From Chitinophagales bacterium (GTDB lineage Bacteria; Bacteroidota; Bacteroidia; Chitinophagales; Chitinophagaceae), in NCBI GenBank assembly GCA_015655125.1, contig JAATFP010000054.1:1-64000 (forward strand): a stretch of DNA of 64,000 nt. Direction: 5' to 3'. Position numbers and translations under genes: made by a program. This document shows, in pieces, positions 8,197 through 16,388 of the stretch (position 1 is its first letter; each line of letters opens with the position of its first letter). Below the pieces are notes generated by a model. It was not told the DNA's origin. It saw only the letters and a program-made list of their open reading frames with translations, and ran no database searches.

Positions 8197-9126
8197 TTAT
8201 TGGCCATATTGCTTTTTGATTTGATCTTCACTTAATCGTAAAAAACGGGCAGCATTATTATAAAGAATGTCCCGCTTTTGTGATTCAGTTAGAAATGTTG
8301 CCTTATTAATTGTTTCAATAGCCGCAATAATTGTTTGTGGCCAAATCATTTGGTCCGAACCAAAGCAAATCCGTTTGCCGAAACCTGCATTAACCATTCT
8401 TTCCAGATAGCTGTAAAATTCTTTTTTAGGAAATCCATAGCAAATAATACCTAAATCAACATATACTTGTGGATGTGTGTATAATACCGCAAGCATATCG
8501 TCAATCATAGGCCAGCCTGCATGGGCAACCATTACCCGTAGTTTTGGATGCTTTATTAATGCTTCTTCTATAACGAGAGCACTATGATATTTTGCCCTGT
8601 AACGATTATCACCTGCATAAGCAACGCCTGGTGGCCCCGGACCAACATGAACATTTATAGGAATATCCAACTCTTCAGCTAATGCTAAATATGGTTCCAT
8701 GGCGCTATCAGAAAGAGTTATTCCATTGTATTGCCCTACCAATTCTCCAAAAACTTTAATACTATCAGATGAAAACCATTTACGCAATGTTTCAATGGGG
8801 ATCTGCATTTCGGGTGAAAACATCAGACCGGTAATTATCCTGTTGGGAGAAGCAGATTTCCATTTTTGCACCATGGGATAAGTTCCGCTGGTAACGCCGT
8901 AAATATTGTATTTCTCCATCACCTTTATGGTTTCCGTCATAACAGAATCGTCAGTAGAAGGAGACATAAACCCCTTGCCGTTACAGTACAGATTTCTGGA
9001 AACAACATTTATCATATAATCCATTCCGCTTTCCTTTGCATCCCGTACATGCCAATGTTCAAAAGGTGAACACATGCCTATGGGTGGCGGACCTTCAAAA
9101 TCAGCAGGCAAGGCGTGCATGTGCAT
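8197..9126 (-). CDS. Amidohydrolase family protein, N-terminus apparently truncated
   Basis: 309 residues of an amidohydrolase-2 type TIM barrel. Seen: HMHA at residues 2-5 (the metal-binding HxH), a His in INVHVGPGPPG near residue 158, RVMVAHAGWPMID (second His pair) and FGSDQMIWPQ with the catalytic Asp. The usual strand 1 plus signal peptide before IIDMHMH is missing: in frame only IQHPIID precedes the first ATG, then a TGA. Removing one base from the CCCC run just upstream would join it to a hydrophobic stretch (AEIFFVLVHYLNTAP). So this is either a non-ATG start, a frameshift or a decapitated gene. Probably a hydrolase or decarboxylase of unknown substrate. It lies inside the inverted-repeat-bounded scar region. 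Confidence 0.75.
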   Translation of the reverse strand: MHMHALPADFEGPPPIGMCSPFEHWHVRDAKESGMDYMINVVSRNLYCNGKGFMSPSTDDSVMTETIKVMEKYNIYGVTSGTYPMVQKWKSASPNRIITGLMFSPEMQIPIETLRKWFSSDSIKVFGELVGQYNGITLSDSAMEPYLALAEELDIPINVHVGPGPPGVAYAGDNRYRAKYHSALVIEEALIKHPKLRVMVAHAGWPMIDDMLAVLYTHPQVYVDLGIICYGFPKKEFYSYLERMVNAGFGKRICFGSDQMIWPQTIIAAIETINKATFLTESQKRDILYNNAARFLRLSEDQIKKQYGQ

Positions 9127-9617
9127 ATCTATAATGGGGTGCTGTATTCAAATAATGAACAAGAACAAAAAAAATTTCAGCTAAATATTTAATGTAAAGC
9201 AGGTTTTCGGACTCAAAAAATCGAAAACCTTCTGCATCTTGGGTGTTGAACTTTCCGGACACCCTTTGTTGTTTACCTACCCTGCTGAAAGAAAAAGATA
9301 AAATGATCAAAGCAAACCTTCAACCACAATAAGAGTTTTATCTACAGTGCACAACTATACAAACATGAGAGCGGATATTTCTTAATTCACTATGCCATCG
9401 TTCGGTTCACTATTCTTAAATACATGAGGTGCCGGAATGTTTGTCTAAGTGCTTCCTGCAACGGAAGAGCCGTCGTTTGCTGATATCTGTGTTTAGTTAT
9501 TGTTGCACGAAAGTAAAATCAGCAATAAAATAGCTTTGAGGGTTATAAATCATTAATTTTGATGGAAATATTTACGGAGATGCCGCTGGTGTCTTTTCCA
9601 TATAAAATAAACAGCGA
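9127..9617. other. Intergenic region holding the second inverted-repeat copy and response-regulator upstream region
   Basis: No credible gene. 9226-9281 is the second copy of the inverted repeat. The remainder (9311-9617) is AT-rich non-coding DNA before the response regulator; no confident -33/-7 pair was picked. Confidence 0.5.
9226..9281. repeat. Right copy of the 57 bp inverted repeat (pair with 7317-7373)
   Basis: Begins AACCTTCTGCATCTTG and ends TTTACCTACC; it is the inverted counterpart of 7317-7373 with about three differences. Internal complementary GGGTGT/ACACCC arms are perfect in this copy. Confidence 0.85.
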
Positions 9618-10781
9618 ATGACGAATATCCTGATCATCGATGATGAGAAAGCGATCCGCAAGACCCTTAGTGAGATATTGAGTTTTGAAGGTTATAAGAT
9701 CGACGAGGCTTCCGATGGAGAAGAAGGACTTAAAAGATTCGGCGAAAAAAATTACGATCTCGTTCTCTGCGATATAAAGATGCCGAAACTTGACGGTATC
9801 GAATTTTTAGAAAAAGCCAAACAGGTCAACAGCGATGTGCCGATCATCATGATCAGCGGTCACGGCAATATCGACACCGCCGTAGAGGCCGTAAAAAAAG
9901 GCGCATTTGATTACATCAGTAAGCCACCCGATCTGAACAGGCTGCTGATCACGCTTCGCAATGCCACCGAAAAACAGGAGCTCGTGGCCCAAACGAAAGT
10001 CCTCAAACGCAAGGTGAGTAAAGTGGCCGAAATGATTGGCGAAAGCAAACCCATCTCCAAAATAAAAGATACGATCGAAAAAGTGGCTCCTACTGATGCG
10101 CGCGTCCTCATTACAGGCGAGAACGGTGCTGGTAAAGAATTGGTAGCTCGCTGGATCCATGAAAAAAGCAATCGTAATTCCGGGCCGATGGTGGAAGTGA
10201 ATTGTGCAGCCATTCCCGGCGAATTGATTGAAAGCGAATTATTTGGTCATGAAAAAGGTTCGTTCACTTCGGCCATAAAGCAACGTATCGGTAAATTTGA
10301 ACAAGCCAATGGAGGTACTTTATTCCTGGATGAGATCGGCGACATGAGTCTTAATGCCCAGGCAAAAGTATTACGTGCCTTGCAGGAAGGCAAAATCACG
10401 CGTGTTGGTGCAGATAAAGATATCAATGTAGATGTAAGGGTAGTGGCCGCTACCAATAAAGATTTGCTGAAAGAAGTGGATGATAAGAATTTTCGTCTCG
10501 ATCTTTATCACCGGCTGGGCGTTATCATCATTCATGTGCCTTCTCTAAATGAACGGAAGGACGACATTCCGCTGTTGGTGGATTATTTTCTTGAACTGAT
10601 TGCCGGCGAATACGGACAAACCAAAAAGTCGATAGATGCGGATGCTATGGATGCTTTGAAAAACTACAATTGGACGGGCAATATCCGCGAATTAAGGAAC
10701 GTGGTGGAGAGATTGATCATTTTGTCGGATAAGACGATTACTTTGGAGGATGTTGGCAATTACGTAGTTCCCAAAAGCTAA
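9618..10781 (+). CDS. Sigma-54-type response regulator (REC + AAA+), no HTH domain
   Basis: 387 residues. The receiver domain has the acidic pair DD at residues 8-9, phospho-acceptor Asp52 in VLCDIKMPKLDG and the Lys of SKPP. The AAA+ domain has Walker A GENGAGKE, Walker B GGTLFLDEIGDMS and VAATNKDL. The sigma-54 contact loop, usually GAFTGA, reads GSFTSA here. The protein ends shortly after WTGNIRELRNVVERL with LEDVGNYVVPKS, so the C-terminal Fis-type DNA-binding helix-turn-helix of NtrC proteins is absent. It resembles the NtrX-like regulators of Bacteroidota. No histidine kinase is adjacent, so it is an orphan within this window. If active, it would work without specific DNA binding or through a partner. 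Confidence 0.92.
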   Translation: MTNILIIDDEKAIRKTLSEILSFEGYKIDEASDGEEGLKRFGEKNYDLVLCDIKMPKLDGIEFLEKAKQVNSDVPIIMISGHGNIDTAVEAVKKGAFDYISKPPDLNRLLITLRNATEKQELVAQTKVLKRKVSKVAEMIGESKPISKIKDTIEKVAPTDARVLITGENGAGKELVARWIHEKSNRNSGPMVEVNCAAIPGELIESELFGHEKGSFTSAIKQRIGKFEQANGGTLFLDEIGDMSLNAQAKVLRALQEGKITRVGADKDINVDVRVVAATNKDLLKEVDDKNFRLDLYHRLGVIIIHVPSLNERKDDIPLLVDYFLELIAGEYGQTKKSIDADAMDALKNYNWTGNIRELRNVVERLIILSDKTITLEDVGNYVVPKS

Positions 10782-10834
10782 AGCGATTGACGACGGGCCA
10801 CCGATACATCTTTTAATTTTTGAAAGACTTAATA

Positions 10835-10891
10835 ATTCTGTCAGCCTGAGCTTGTCGAAGGCCGCCTTCGACAAGCTCAGGCTGACAGAAT
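10835..10891. repeat. Perfect 57 bp REP-like palindrome
   Basis: Two 28-base arms around one central C, with no mismatches. The left arm is ATTCTGTCAGCCTGAGCTTG followed by TCGAAGGC. It is the best-preserved copy of the CTGAGCTTGTCGAAG repeat family in the window. It lies in the 3-prime spacer after the response regulator and could also act as a transcript-end hairpin. Confidence 0.93.
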
Positions 10892-11029
10892 GCTTTAAAA
10901 TATAGAATCGTAATTCAAAAAAACTCTGATGGTGGTCGGTCGTCAAACCAGCAATCTGTAACAATTTAACACCAACTGTATCCAATAACCGAAATGGAAC
11001 CCTATTTTTGCTCCCTTTAAATTTATAAT

Positions 11030-12529
11030 ATGAGTATTGGCTGGATCATTTTTATTGTAGCTGCCATCGGCTGGCATGTTGGTATGTATGGGATGTTTAA
11101 AAAAGCAGGTATTGAAGGCTGGAAGGCATTCATCCCGTTTTACAATACCTGGTGCATGGTAGAAAAGATGGAACTTCCGAAGTTGTGGTTCTTTCTCCAG
11201 TTTATCCCGATAGCCGGACAATTTATTACTATCTGGATCACCATCAAGTTTGTAGAATATTTTGGCAGATTTAATTTCTGGCACCATGCGGCCACTGTTT
11301 TGCTGCCTTTTATTTATTTCCCGTACCTGGGTTTTTCAAAAAATGAAAGATATGCGGGCAAGAAAGTGGTGGACAACTATAAAAAATCCACTGCGCGCGA
11401 ATGGATCGACGCTGCGGCATTTGCGGTAGTTGCGGCTTCCATCATACGTACTTTCGTTTTTGAAGCGTATACTATCCCAACACCTTCCATGGAAAAGACG
11501 TTGCTGGTGAACGACTTTTTGTTTGTAAGCAAGTTCAGCTATGGCCCGCGCATTCCAAATACGCCGCTGGCCGTGCCTTTCGTACACCACACTTTGCCGG
11601 TCGTAAATACAAAATCATACACGGAAATCATTTCATTGCCTTACAAACGCTGGTTTGCAAGTCCGGTAAAAAGAAACGATGTGGTGGTATTTAATTTTCC
11701 GGTGAATGATACACTGATCAACACTCCTGATTTCGGCAGTCAGGTAACCTATTATCAGGCTATCAGGGATAACGGCCGCGAGGCGATATGGAGTAATTTC
11801 AACGACCAGATCATCACAAGGCCTGTCGATAAAAGGGAGAATTTTATCAAACGTTGTGTTGCTATCGCCGGCGATAGTCTGCAGGTAGTGAATGGCCGGG
11901 TGATCGTAAATGGTGTTCCGCAGGAGTTATTTCCGCAGGCACAAAGATATTATCTCATTCAGCCGCCGGCCAACGAAAGTGTGGATGCAGATAAACTCGC
12001 AACCTGGGGCATTCATGTTCGGGAAGAACAAAAAGATCTGTTAGACGGGCCGGGGAATTCAAAACTGGTGAACATCACCAATGAAGAAAAAGCGAGTATG
12101 AAAAAGCCGGCTGACTATGTAATGACCGACTATTTCTTTCCGCCCGACAAAGGACTTTTCCCTTATTATGACATCAGTGTAAATAAATGGTCGGCAGATA
12201 ATTACGGTCCGATCTGGATCCCTAAAAAAGGCGCCACCATTCAGCTTACGCCAGACAATGTGATCCGCTATCAGCGTTGCATCGAAACCTACGAAGCGAA
12301 TAAATTTGAACAACGCGGTGCGCAATATTTCATCAACGACCAGCCGGCAACAACCTATACTTTCAAAATGGATTATTTCTGGATGATGGGCGACAATCGC
12401 CATAACTCGCTGGATAGCCGTTATTGGGGCTATGTTCCGGAAGATCATGTGGTAGGAAAAGCTTCATTGATCTGGTTCAGTTGGGAAGGCGGACCAAGAT
12501 GGAAGCGTTTCTTTAAATCAATAAAATAA
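11030..12529 (+). CDS. lepB: Signal peptidase I with N-terminal DUF5684-like membrane domain
   Basis: 499 residues, longer than typical signal peptidase I. Residues 1-110 form a membrane domain (GWIIFIVAAIGWHVGMYGMF, then FKKAGIEGWKAFIPFYNTWC), the DUF5684 pattern often fused to Bacteroidota signal peptidases. After a second anchor (AAAFAVVAASIIRTFVF) comes the catalytic domain: nucleophile Ser153 in IPTPSMEKTL, general base Lys274 in NFIKRCVAIAGD, and the C-terminal box MMGDNRHNSLDSRYWG. A long insertion (about residues 310-430) separates the last two boxes. It cleaves signal peptides from exported proteins at the outer face of the inner membrane. A hairpin terminator follows. Confidence 0.95.
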   Translation: MSIGWIIFIVAAIGWHVGMYGMFKKAGIEGWKAFIPFYNTWCMVEKMELPKLWFFLQFIPIAGQFITIWITIKFVEYFGRFNFWHHAATVLLPFIYFPYLGFSKNERYAGKKVVDNYKKSTAREWIDAAAFAVVAASIIRTFVFEAYTIPTPSMEKTLLVNDFLFVSKFSYGPRIPNTPLAVPFVHHTLPVVNTKSYTEIISLPYKRWFASPVKRNDVVVFNFPVNDTLINTPDFGSQVTYYQAIRDNGREAIWSNFNDQIITRPVDKRENFIKRCVAIAGDSLQVVNGRVIVNGVPQELFPQAQRYYLIQPPANESVDADKLATWGIHVREEQKDLLDGPGNSKLVNITNEEKASMKKPADYVMTDYFFPPDKGLFPYYDISVNKWSADNYGPIWIPKKGATIQLTPDNVIRYQRCIETYEANKFEQRGAQYFINDQPATTYTFKMDYFWMMGDNRHNSLDSRYWGYVPEDHVVGKASLIWFSWEGGPRWKRFFKSIK

Positions 12530-12567
12530 TTGGATTGATGATGAATTAATCGTAATTTGAACCATAT

Positions 12568-12604
12568 AAAAATCCTCGCTGTAGCAGTACAGGGAGGATT
12601 TTTT
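12568..12604 (+). terminator. Rho-independent terminator after lepB
   Basis: AAAAATCCTC and GAGGATTTTT arms enclosing a 16-base loop, ending in a T run. It falls between lepB and cdd. Confidence 0.8.
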
Positions 12605-12626
12605 ATCTTGATAAAACTTTGCCGGA

Positions 12627-13112
12627 ATGAAAAAAGAACAATTACATATTGAATACGATCTCTATAACGATATCAGCGAATTAAGTGGTGAAGATGCGGC
12701 ACTGGTACAGGCTGCGCGAGATGTAACCGCAAAAGCATACGCTCCTTACAGTAATTTTTTGGTGGGGGCCTTTGCAAAACTTGCAAATGGGGAAACGATT
12801 TCCGGCACCAACCAGGAGAATGCCTCCTTTCCTGTGGGCATTTGTGCAGAAAGGGTATTGCTGTCAGCAGCTTCGGTATTGCATACAAACGTTCCTATCG
12901 ATACATTGGCCGTTAGTTATCACAACCTGAATGGCGAAAGCAATAAGCCGGTATCGCCATGCGGCATGTGCAGGCAGGCTTTGCGCGAGTATGAAGATCG
13001 TACAAAACAGCCCATAAGATTGATATTGTCGGGCATGGAAGGAAAGATCATCATCCTCGAAAGATCCACGATGCTGCTGCCGCTCAGCTTTGGCGGCGAT
13101 GACATGAAGTAA
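12627..13112 (+). CDS. cdd: Cytidine deaminase
   Basis: 161 residues. YAPYSNFLVGAF, NQENASFPVGICAERVLLSA (zinc ligand Cys and catalytic Glu in CAE) and PCGMCRQALREYE (two further zinc-ligand Cys) are the complete cytidine deaminase signature. The enzyme deaminates cytidine and deoxycytidine to uridine forms in pyrimidine salvage. It starts 97 bases after the lepB stop and the lepB terminator lies between, so it probably has its own promoter. A T-tailed hairpin follows the gene. Confidence 0.95.
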   Translation: MKKEQLHIEYDLYNDISELSGEDAALVQAARDVTAKAYAPYSNFLVGAFAKLANGETISGTNQENASFPVGICAERVLLSAASVLHTNVPIDTLAVSYHNLNGESNKPVSPCGMCRQALREYEDRTKQPIRLILSGMEGKIIILERSTMLLPLSFGGDDMK

Positions 13113-13160
13113 CCGGATCATCTTAATGGATAATTTCAAGCACTGTCTCATAAACTATGT

Positions 13161-13208
13161 AAGTGATCAAGAATTTGGATGCAGTTCAGGTTCCTGGTCA
13201 CTTTTTTA
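13161..13208 (+). terminator. Likely terminator after cdd
   Basis: Imperfect stem AAGTGATCAAGAA / TTCCTGGTCACTT with one mismatch and two G-U pairs, followed by TTTTTTATT. Confidence 0.65.
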
Positions 13209-13300
13209 TTACTCTAAAAACACAGTTTAATTATGAACAACAAACAACAACTCGCGGATGCTTTTTGGGCAACTCAAAACCCGCGATCAACCGGCGCGCA

Positions 13301-13810
13301 TCAAAACAAGGTCTGCACACCATTGCACCATTTCGCCTCGTGTTTCAGCAGCCATTGTTTTCGCCAGAGGTCGCCGGCGTAACCAACTAAAGTGCCATTG
13401 CTGCCAATCACCCTGTGACAAGGGACAATGATAGCGATATTGTTTTTTCCATTTGCCGTTCCGGCCGCACGGATCGCTTTTACATTACCGAGATTTTTGC
13501 TGAGTTGCAGGTAGCTGATCGTTTTTCCGGGAGGGATAAGTTGCAGTTCGGCCCAAACTTTTTGCTGAAAATCGGTACCGGGTTGAGAAACCTGAAGATT
13601 AAAATTGAGACGCTTACCGGAGAAATATTCATTGAGTTGGCGGATACATTTTTGGAGAATATCGCTCGTTGGTTCTACAAAAATCACAGTGGTATAAACT
13701 GTTTGTTTATTTCGTTGTGTTTCCAGAAAAATCAGTTCTGCGAGGCTATCGCCATCGTTACGAAGCTGCAAAATTCCTACAGGACTATTATAGTAGATCG
13801 TTTCGGTCAT
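13301..13810 (-). CDS. ogt: Methylated-DNA-[protein]-cysteine S-methyltransferase
   Basis: 169 residues. The active-site motif IIVPCHRVIGSNG carries the acceptor Cys, preceded by GKTISYLQLSKNLGNVKAIR and followed by LVGYAGDLWRKQWLLKHE, all typical of the Ogt/MGMT C-terminal DNA-binding domain. The protein moves the alkyl group from O6-alkylguanine (and O4-alkylthymine) onto its own cysteine, a suicide repair reaction. A small N-terminal beta domain precedes it. There is no Ada regulatory domain. The promoter side carries a decayed copy of the REP-like palindrome. Confidence 0.95.
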   Translation of the reverse strand: MTETIYYNSPVGILQLRNDGDSLAELIFLETQRNKQTVYTTVIFVEPTSDILQKCIRQLNEYFSGKRLNFNLQVSQPGTDFQQKVWAELQLIPPGKTISYLQLSKNLGNVKAIRAAGTANGKNNIAIIVPCHRVIGSNGTLVGYAGDLWRKQWLLKHEAKWCNGVQTLF

Positions 13811-13820
13811 AAAAAAATAA

Positions 13821-13880
13821 ACTGTCAGCCAGAGCTTGTGCGCGGTATTATGAAAACCTTCGACAAGCTCAGGTTAACAG
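13821..13880. repeat. Degenerate REP-like palindrome
   Basis: ACTGTCAGCCAGAGCTTGTG at the left and CTTCGACAAGCTCAGGTTAACAG at the right, with an unrelated middle. A worn copy of the palindromes at 1133 and 10835, in the divergent spacer between ogt and the ArsR gene. Confidence 0.75.
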
Positions 13881-13919
13881 AAATCAAGTTTTAAAATGAA
13901 CCAAATTACAAAATGTTTT

Positions 13920-13947
13920 TTGTAAACCCTTAATGAGCCTATCTTTG
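13920..13947 (+). promoter_or_regulatory. Bacteroidota-type promoter of the ArsR gene
   Basis: TTG at 13920-13922, 17-base spacer, TATCTTTG at 13940-13947, matching the TTG-N17-20-TAnnTTTG consensus of Bacteroidota primary sigma. The start codon is at 13956, so the predicted transcript has almost no leader. Confidence 0.72.
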
Positions 13948-13955
13948 CACGATCA

Positions 13956-14249
13956 ATGAACACGATAAAGCACCCGGAGACGGCATTTATAGAAAAAGCG
14001 ATGGCCGCCGTGGCCGATCCATACCGGATGAGCATCTTGCAGGAAATTCTTGAGAAAGGCTCCCTCCGCTGCTGCGACGTGGTTTCGCTTACCGGCCTTT
14101 CGCAACCCACCTGTTCCCATCACATCAAACTTTTATCGGACAGCGATCTCATCGAATGCCGGAAAGAAGGACGCAACAATTTTATTACATTAAACAAAGC
14201 GAATTTTAAAAAGCTGGGAAGTTATTTTGAGCAATTCTTTGAAGCATAA
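13956..14249 (+). CDS. ArsR/SmtB family transcriptional regulator
   Basis: 97 residues, a single winged helix-turn-helix. MAAVADPYRMSILQEILEKG and the recognition helix LSQPTCSHHIKLLSDSDLIE followed by the wing CRKEGRNNFITL are the ArsR pattern. CC (in LRCCDVVSL) and a Cys in the recognition helix might bind metal or act as thiol switches, but the canonical CVC motif is absent. It probably represses its own or a neighbouring gene. The next gene (csaA) is convergent, so the target is not obvious. An unusually clear promoter lies directly upstream. Confidence 0.9.
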   Translation: MNTIKHPETAFIEKAMAAVADPYRMSILQEILEKGSLRCCDVVSLTGLSQPTCSHHIKLLSDSDLIECRKEGRNNFITLNKANFKKLGSYFEQFFEA

Positions 14250-14352
14250 GCGGGGAGTACTCCGCACTCCCATCTTGCCTGTCTCCTTAAGTAAAAGATG
14301 AGGATTTCAAACAAGAAGGTTACATGTACCAAAGCTGTCAAGGCCGTAACAA

Positions 14353-14682
14353 TCACCCGATCTTATCTCCATTTGCCACTTTCAGCGAAGGCTCCAACAG
14401 TACTACTTCTTTTTTTGAATTATAAATACCCAGCACAAGGCATTCACTGAAAAAATTCGCAATCTGCTTAGGCGGAAAATTTACAACGGCAATAATCTGC
14501 CGGTTGAGCAGATCTTCTTTTTTATACAACGCGGTGATCTGAGCAGACGACCTTTTAATACCAAGCTCACCAAAATCAATAGCGAGCTGATAGGATGGAT
14601 TTCGCGCCTTTTCAAAATCACTCACTTCTATGATGGTACCTACGCGGATATCAATTTTTTCAAAGTCTTCCCAGTTGATCAT
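14353..14682 (-). CDS. csaA: tRNA-binding protein CsaA-like (OB fold)
   Basis: 109 residues with the whole-length EMAP/CsaA OB-fold pattern: WEDFEKIDIRVGTIIEV at the start, YQLAIDFGELGIKRSSAQIT in the middle and NFPPKQIANFFSECLVLGI near the end. CsaA forms dimers, binds tRNA and shows export-chaperone-like activity in Bacillus. Same strand as DUF952 and SirB1-like genes upstream, with a 49-base gap. Confidence 0.93.
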   Translation of the reverse strand: MINWEDFEKIDIRVGTIIEVSDFEKARNPSYQLAIDFGELGIKRSSAQITALYKKEDLLNRQIIAVVNFPPKQIANFFSECLVLGIYNSKKEVVLLEPSLKVANGDKIG

Positions 14683-14731
14683 ACCGTTTTTTTAGCGCAG
14701 GTCCAAAATAATAAGAAATGTATTTTAAAAA

Positions 14732-15031
14732 CTATGTATGCACTTCGGCAACCCCCACAACTGCATCCAAATTAATTGGCCCGAAAACATGCGGAAACAT
14801 TTCATTTACAGAAGGCGCCAGTTCATATTTCAAGGGCGATATTAATTTATTTTCTTCGATGTGAAGCAACACGAGGTCTGTCTTTCCTTTGTAATAACGG
14901 TTGAGTACGCCAGGAACCTGTTCTTTGGTACTGTTGTGTATAAAACCTTCCGTATGTAGGGAGGGAGCTTCATAAAAACCTCTTTGCAGTGCATCGTTCC
15001 ATGCGGTTTTTGTGGTTACATGATAGATCAT
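14732..15031 (-). CDS. DUF952 family protein
   Basis: 99 residues. MIYHVTTKTAWNDALQRGFY, LHTEGFIHNSTKEQVPGVLN and the end FGPINLDAVVGVAEV fit the DUF952 family, whose fold is like ADP-ribosyltransferases; no activity is established. Its start overlaps the stop of the upstream SirB1-like gene by 4 bases, so the two are translationally coupled. Confidence 0.88.
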   Translation of the reverse strand: MIYHVTTKTAWNDALQRGFYEAPSLHTEGFIHNSTKEQVPGVLNRYYKGKTDLVLLHIEENKLISPLKYELAPSVNEMFPHVFGPINLDAVVGVAEVHT

Positions 15032-15897
15032 TGCTCCAGTAAATTTGCCAGTAAAAGAAGTTCGTTCATTTTGTATTGATTGCGGTCATTATCAAAACAC
15101 CTGGCCAGTTCTTCCAGCAAAAACTGGATGATACGCCTGTTGTTAAGTGGCCGAAAATAAGATGTGACGGGCGGTACGGCCAACCGCTTAAAATAATTCT
15201 CGATGTCTTTATGAGAATACATTTGTCCCGTTAAAGCATCGATATAGAATTTAATTTTTTCCGATGAATGCTTTGCCGGATTTAATGCTTCATGTTGCGG
15301 ATCAAAATAACCAAGGATAAATTGCCGCGGAATATTGATGGCGCGAACCGGGATATCAAGCTGCTCACAAAGGATGAGATAGAGTATTCCATTGCTGATC
15401 GCATTTCCTTTCTTCGCTTCCAGGGCTTTTGAGATGAGAAAATTGTCGGGGCTGTCGTAGCTGATCTCAACACCTTTTTGTTTATAATAATTGTAAAAGA
15501 TGCTGTTCATAACGTTGATTTGCTCGATAGGAGTGAGGTAGGTATTGAGTTCCAGCCACACATTGCGGCGGATCTTTTCAATTTCCTGCAGGGTGATTTC
15601 AATGTTGATATCGGGATAATGATACTTAGATACGATCAGTGCGCCTTTTAAGAGGTCGCCATCGCCGTCGCGCCAGTCAACAAACTCATCAGTAAGGTCG
15701 CGAAAATGCAGCCGGTGAATCAGCAATTCTATCCTTTCCTGCGTGTCTTCATTGCTGATAGTTTCCCAAAGATTTTCAAGGTTGGGAATGATCTCTTTAC
15801 CAAATGAAACGATCTTTTCGCTCACAGTATTATAAACTTCTTCATCCGGATCGTCGATCAGGTGCAATAAAGCAGTTATCTCTTTGTTTTCCTTCAA
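15028..15897 (-). CDS. SirB1/transglutaminase-core-2 family protein
   Basis: 289 residues. An N-terminal helical HEAT-like segment (about 1-75) precedes a transglutaminase-like core: LNTYLTPIEQINVMNSIFYN, then GNAISNGILYLILCEQLDIP, where SNGILY occupies the place of the catalytic Cys in true transglutaminases, and PRQFILGYF. Loss of the Cys suggests a non-enzymatic fold, as in most SirB1 proteins. Function unknown. It overlaps DUF952 by 4 bases and forms an operon with DUF952 and probably csaA. Confidence 0.87.
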   Translation of the reverse strand: MKENKEITALLHLIDDPDEEVYNTVSEKIVSFGKEIIPNLENLWETISNEDTQERIELLIHRLHFRDLTDEFVDWRDGDGDLLKGALIVSKYHYPDINIEITLQEIEKIRRNVWLELNTYLTPIEQINVMNSIFYNYYKQKGVEISYDSPDNFLISKALEAKKGNAISNGILYLILCEQLDIPVRAINIPRQFILGYFDPQHEALNPAKHSSEKIKFYIDALTGQMYSHKDIENYFKRLAVPPVTSYFRPLNNRRIIQFLLEELARCFDNDRNQYKMNELLLLANLLEQ

Positions 15898-16388
15898 GTG
15901 CTCTCCTTTGCTGTTTAAAGGTTCAATTTCGCAAAGGATTTATAAAGAGGACGTTAAAATTTTCCACACCGGTGGATTAAAGGTTTAGCAGATTCAAAAG
16001 ATTTTAAAATCTGTTCTGATTTTTTTACTTTTTTTTAGGAAAAATTTGTTGCATTTTTATTTGATTAACCCAAAGTGACACCATTATCTTTAAAATTGAT
16101 TGCTTCACTCTTGTAAACTTTTTCGATCTCTTGAACATTATATTGCGGAGGCATTGAATAAAAGATTGCGCTGCTTGGGAACCCCAAGGCAATATGGATG
16201 AGATCAAAAAACAGCTCGATAACAGAAATAACTGTCAGAGAACCTCTGCGGATTAAATTTTTAGTAAGTTCATTTTTGTTGAAATCAACCAATTATATTT
16301 GTCACCGAAAACATTTCATAACATCGGTAGAATTAATCCGACACAGCACCTAAAACTGAAGGTAGGAATTACCTTATACCCTAAAAAC
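15898..16388. other. 490 bp intergenic stretch with no convincing gene
   Basis: AT-rich. Two overlapping reverse-strand frames (16025-16207 and 16065-16292, 60 and 75 codons) exist but show no family resemblance, no signal peptide and no coding bias that I can see; I do not call them. The 3-prime part must hold the promoter of the lipoprotein gene at 16389. Confidence 0.4.

Noticed and set aside
9101-9310. 69-codon reverse frame upstream of the amidohydrolase
   Set aside because: Covers the inverted-repeat copy and shows no family. It may hold the lost N-terminus but is not a gene on its own.
16025-16292. Two overlapping reverse-strand frames of 60 and 75 codons
   Set aside because: No family resemblance, signal peptide or coding bias, and they overlap each other in different frames within AT-rich spacer.
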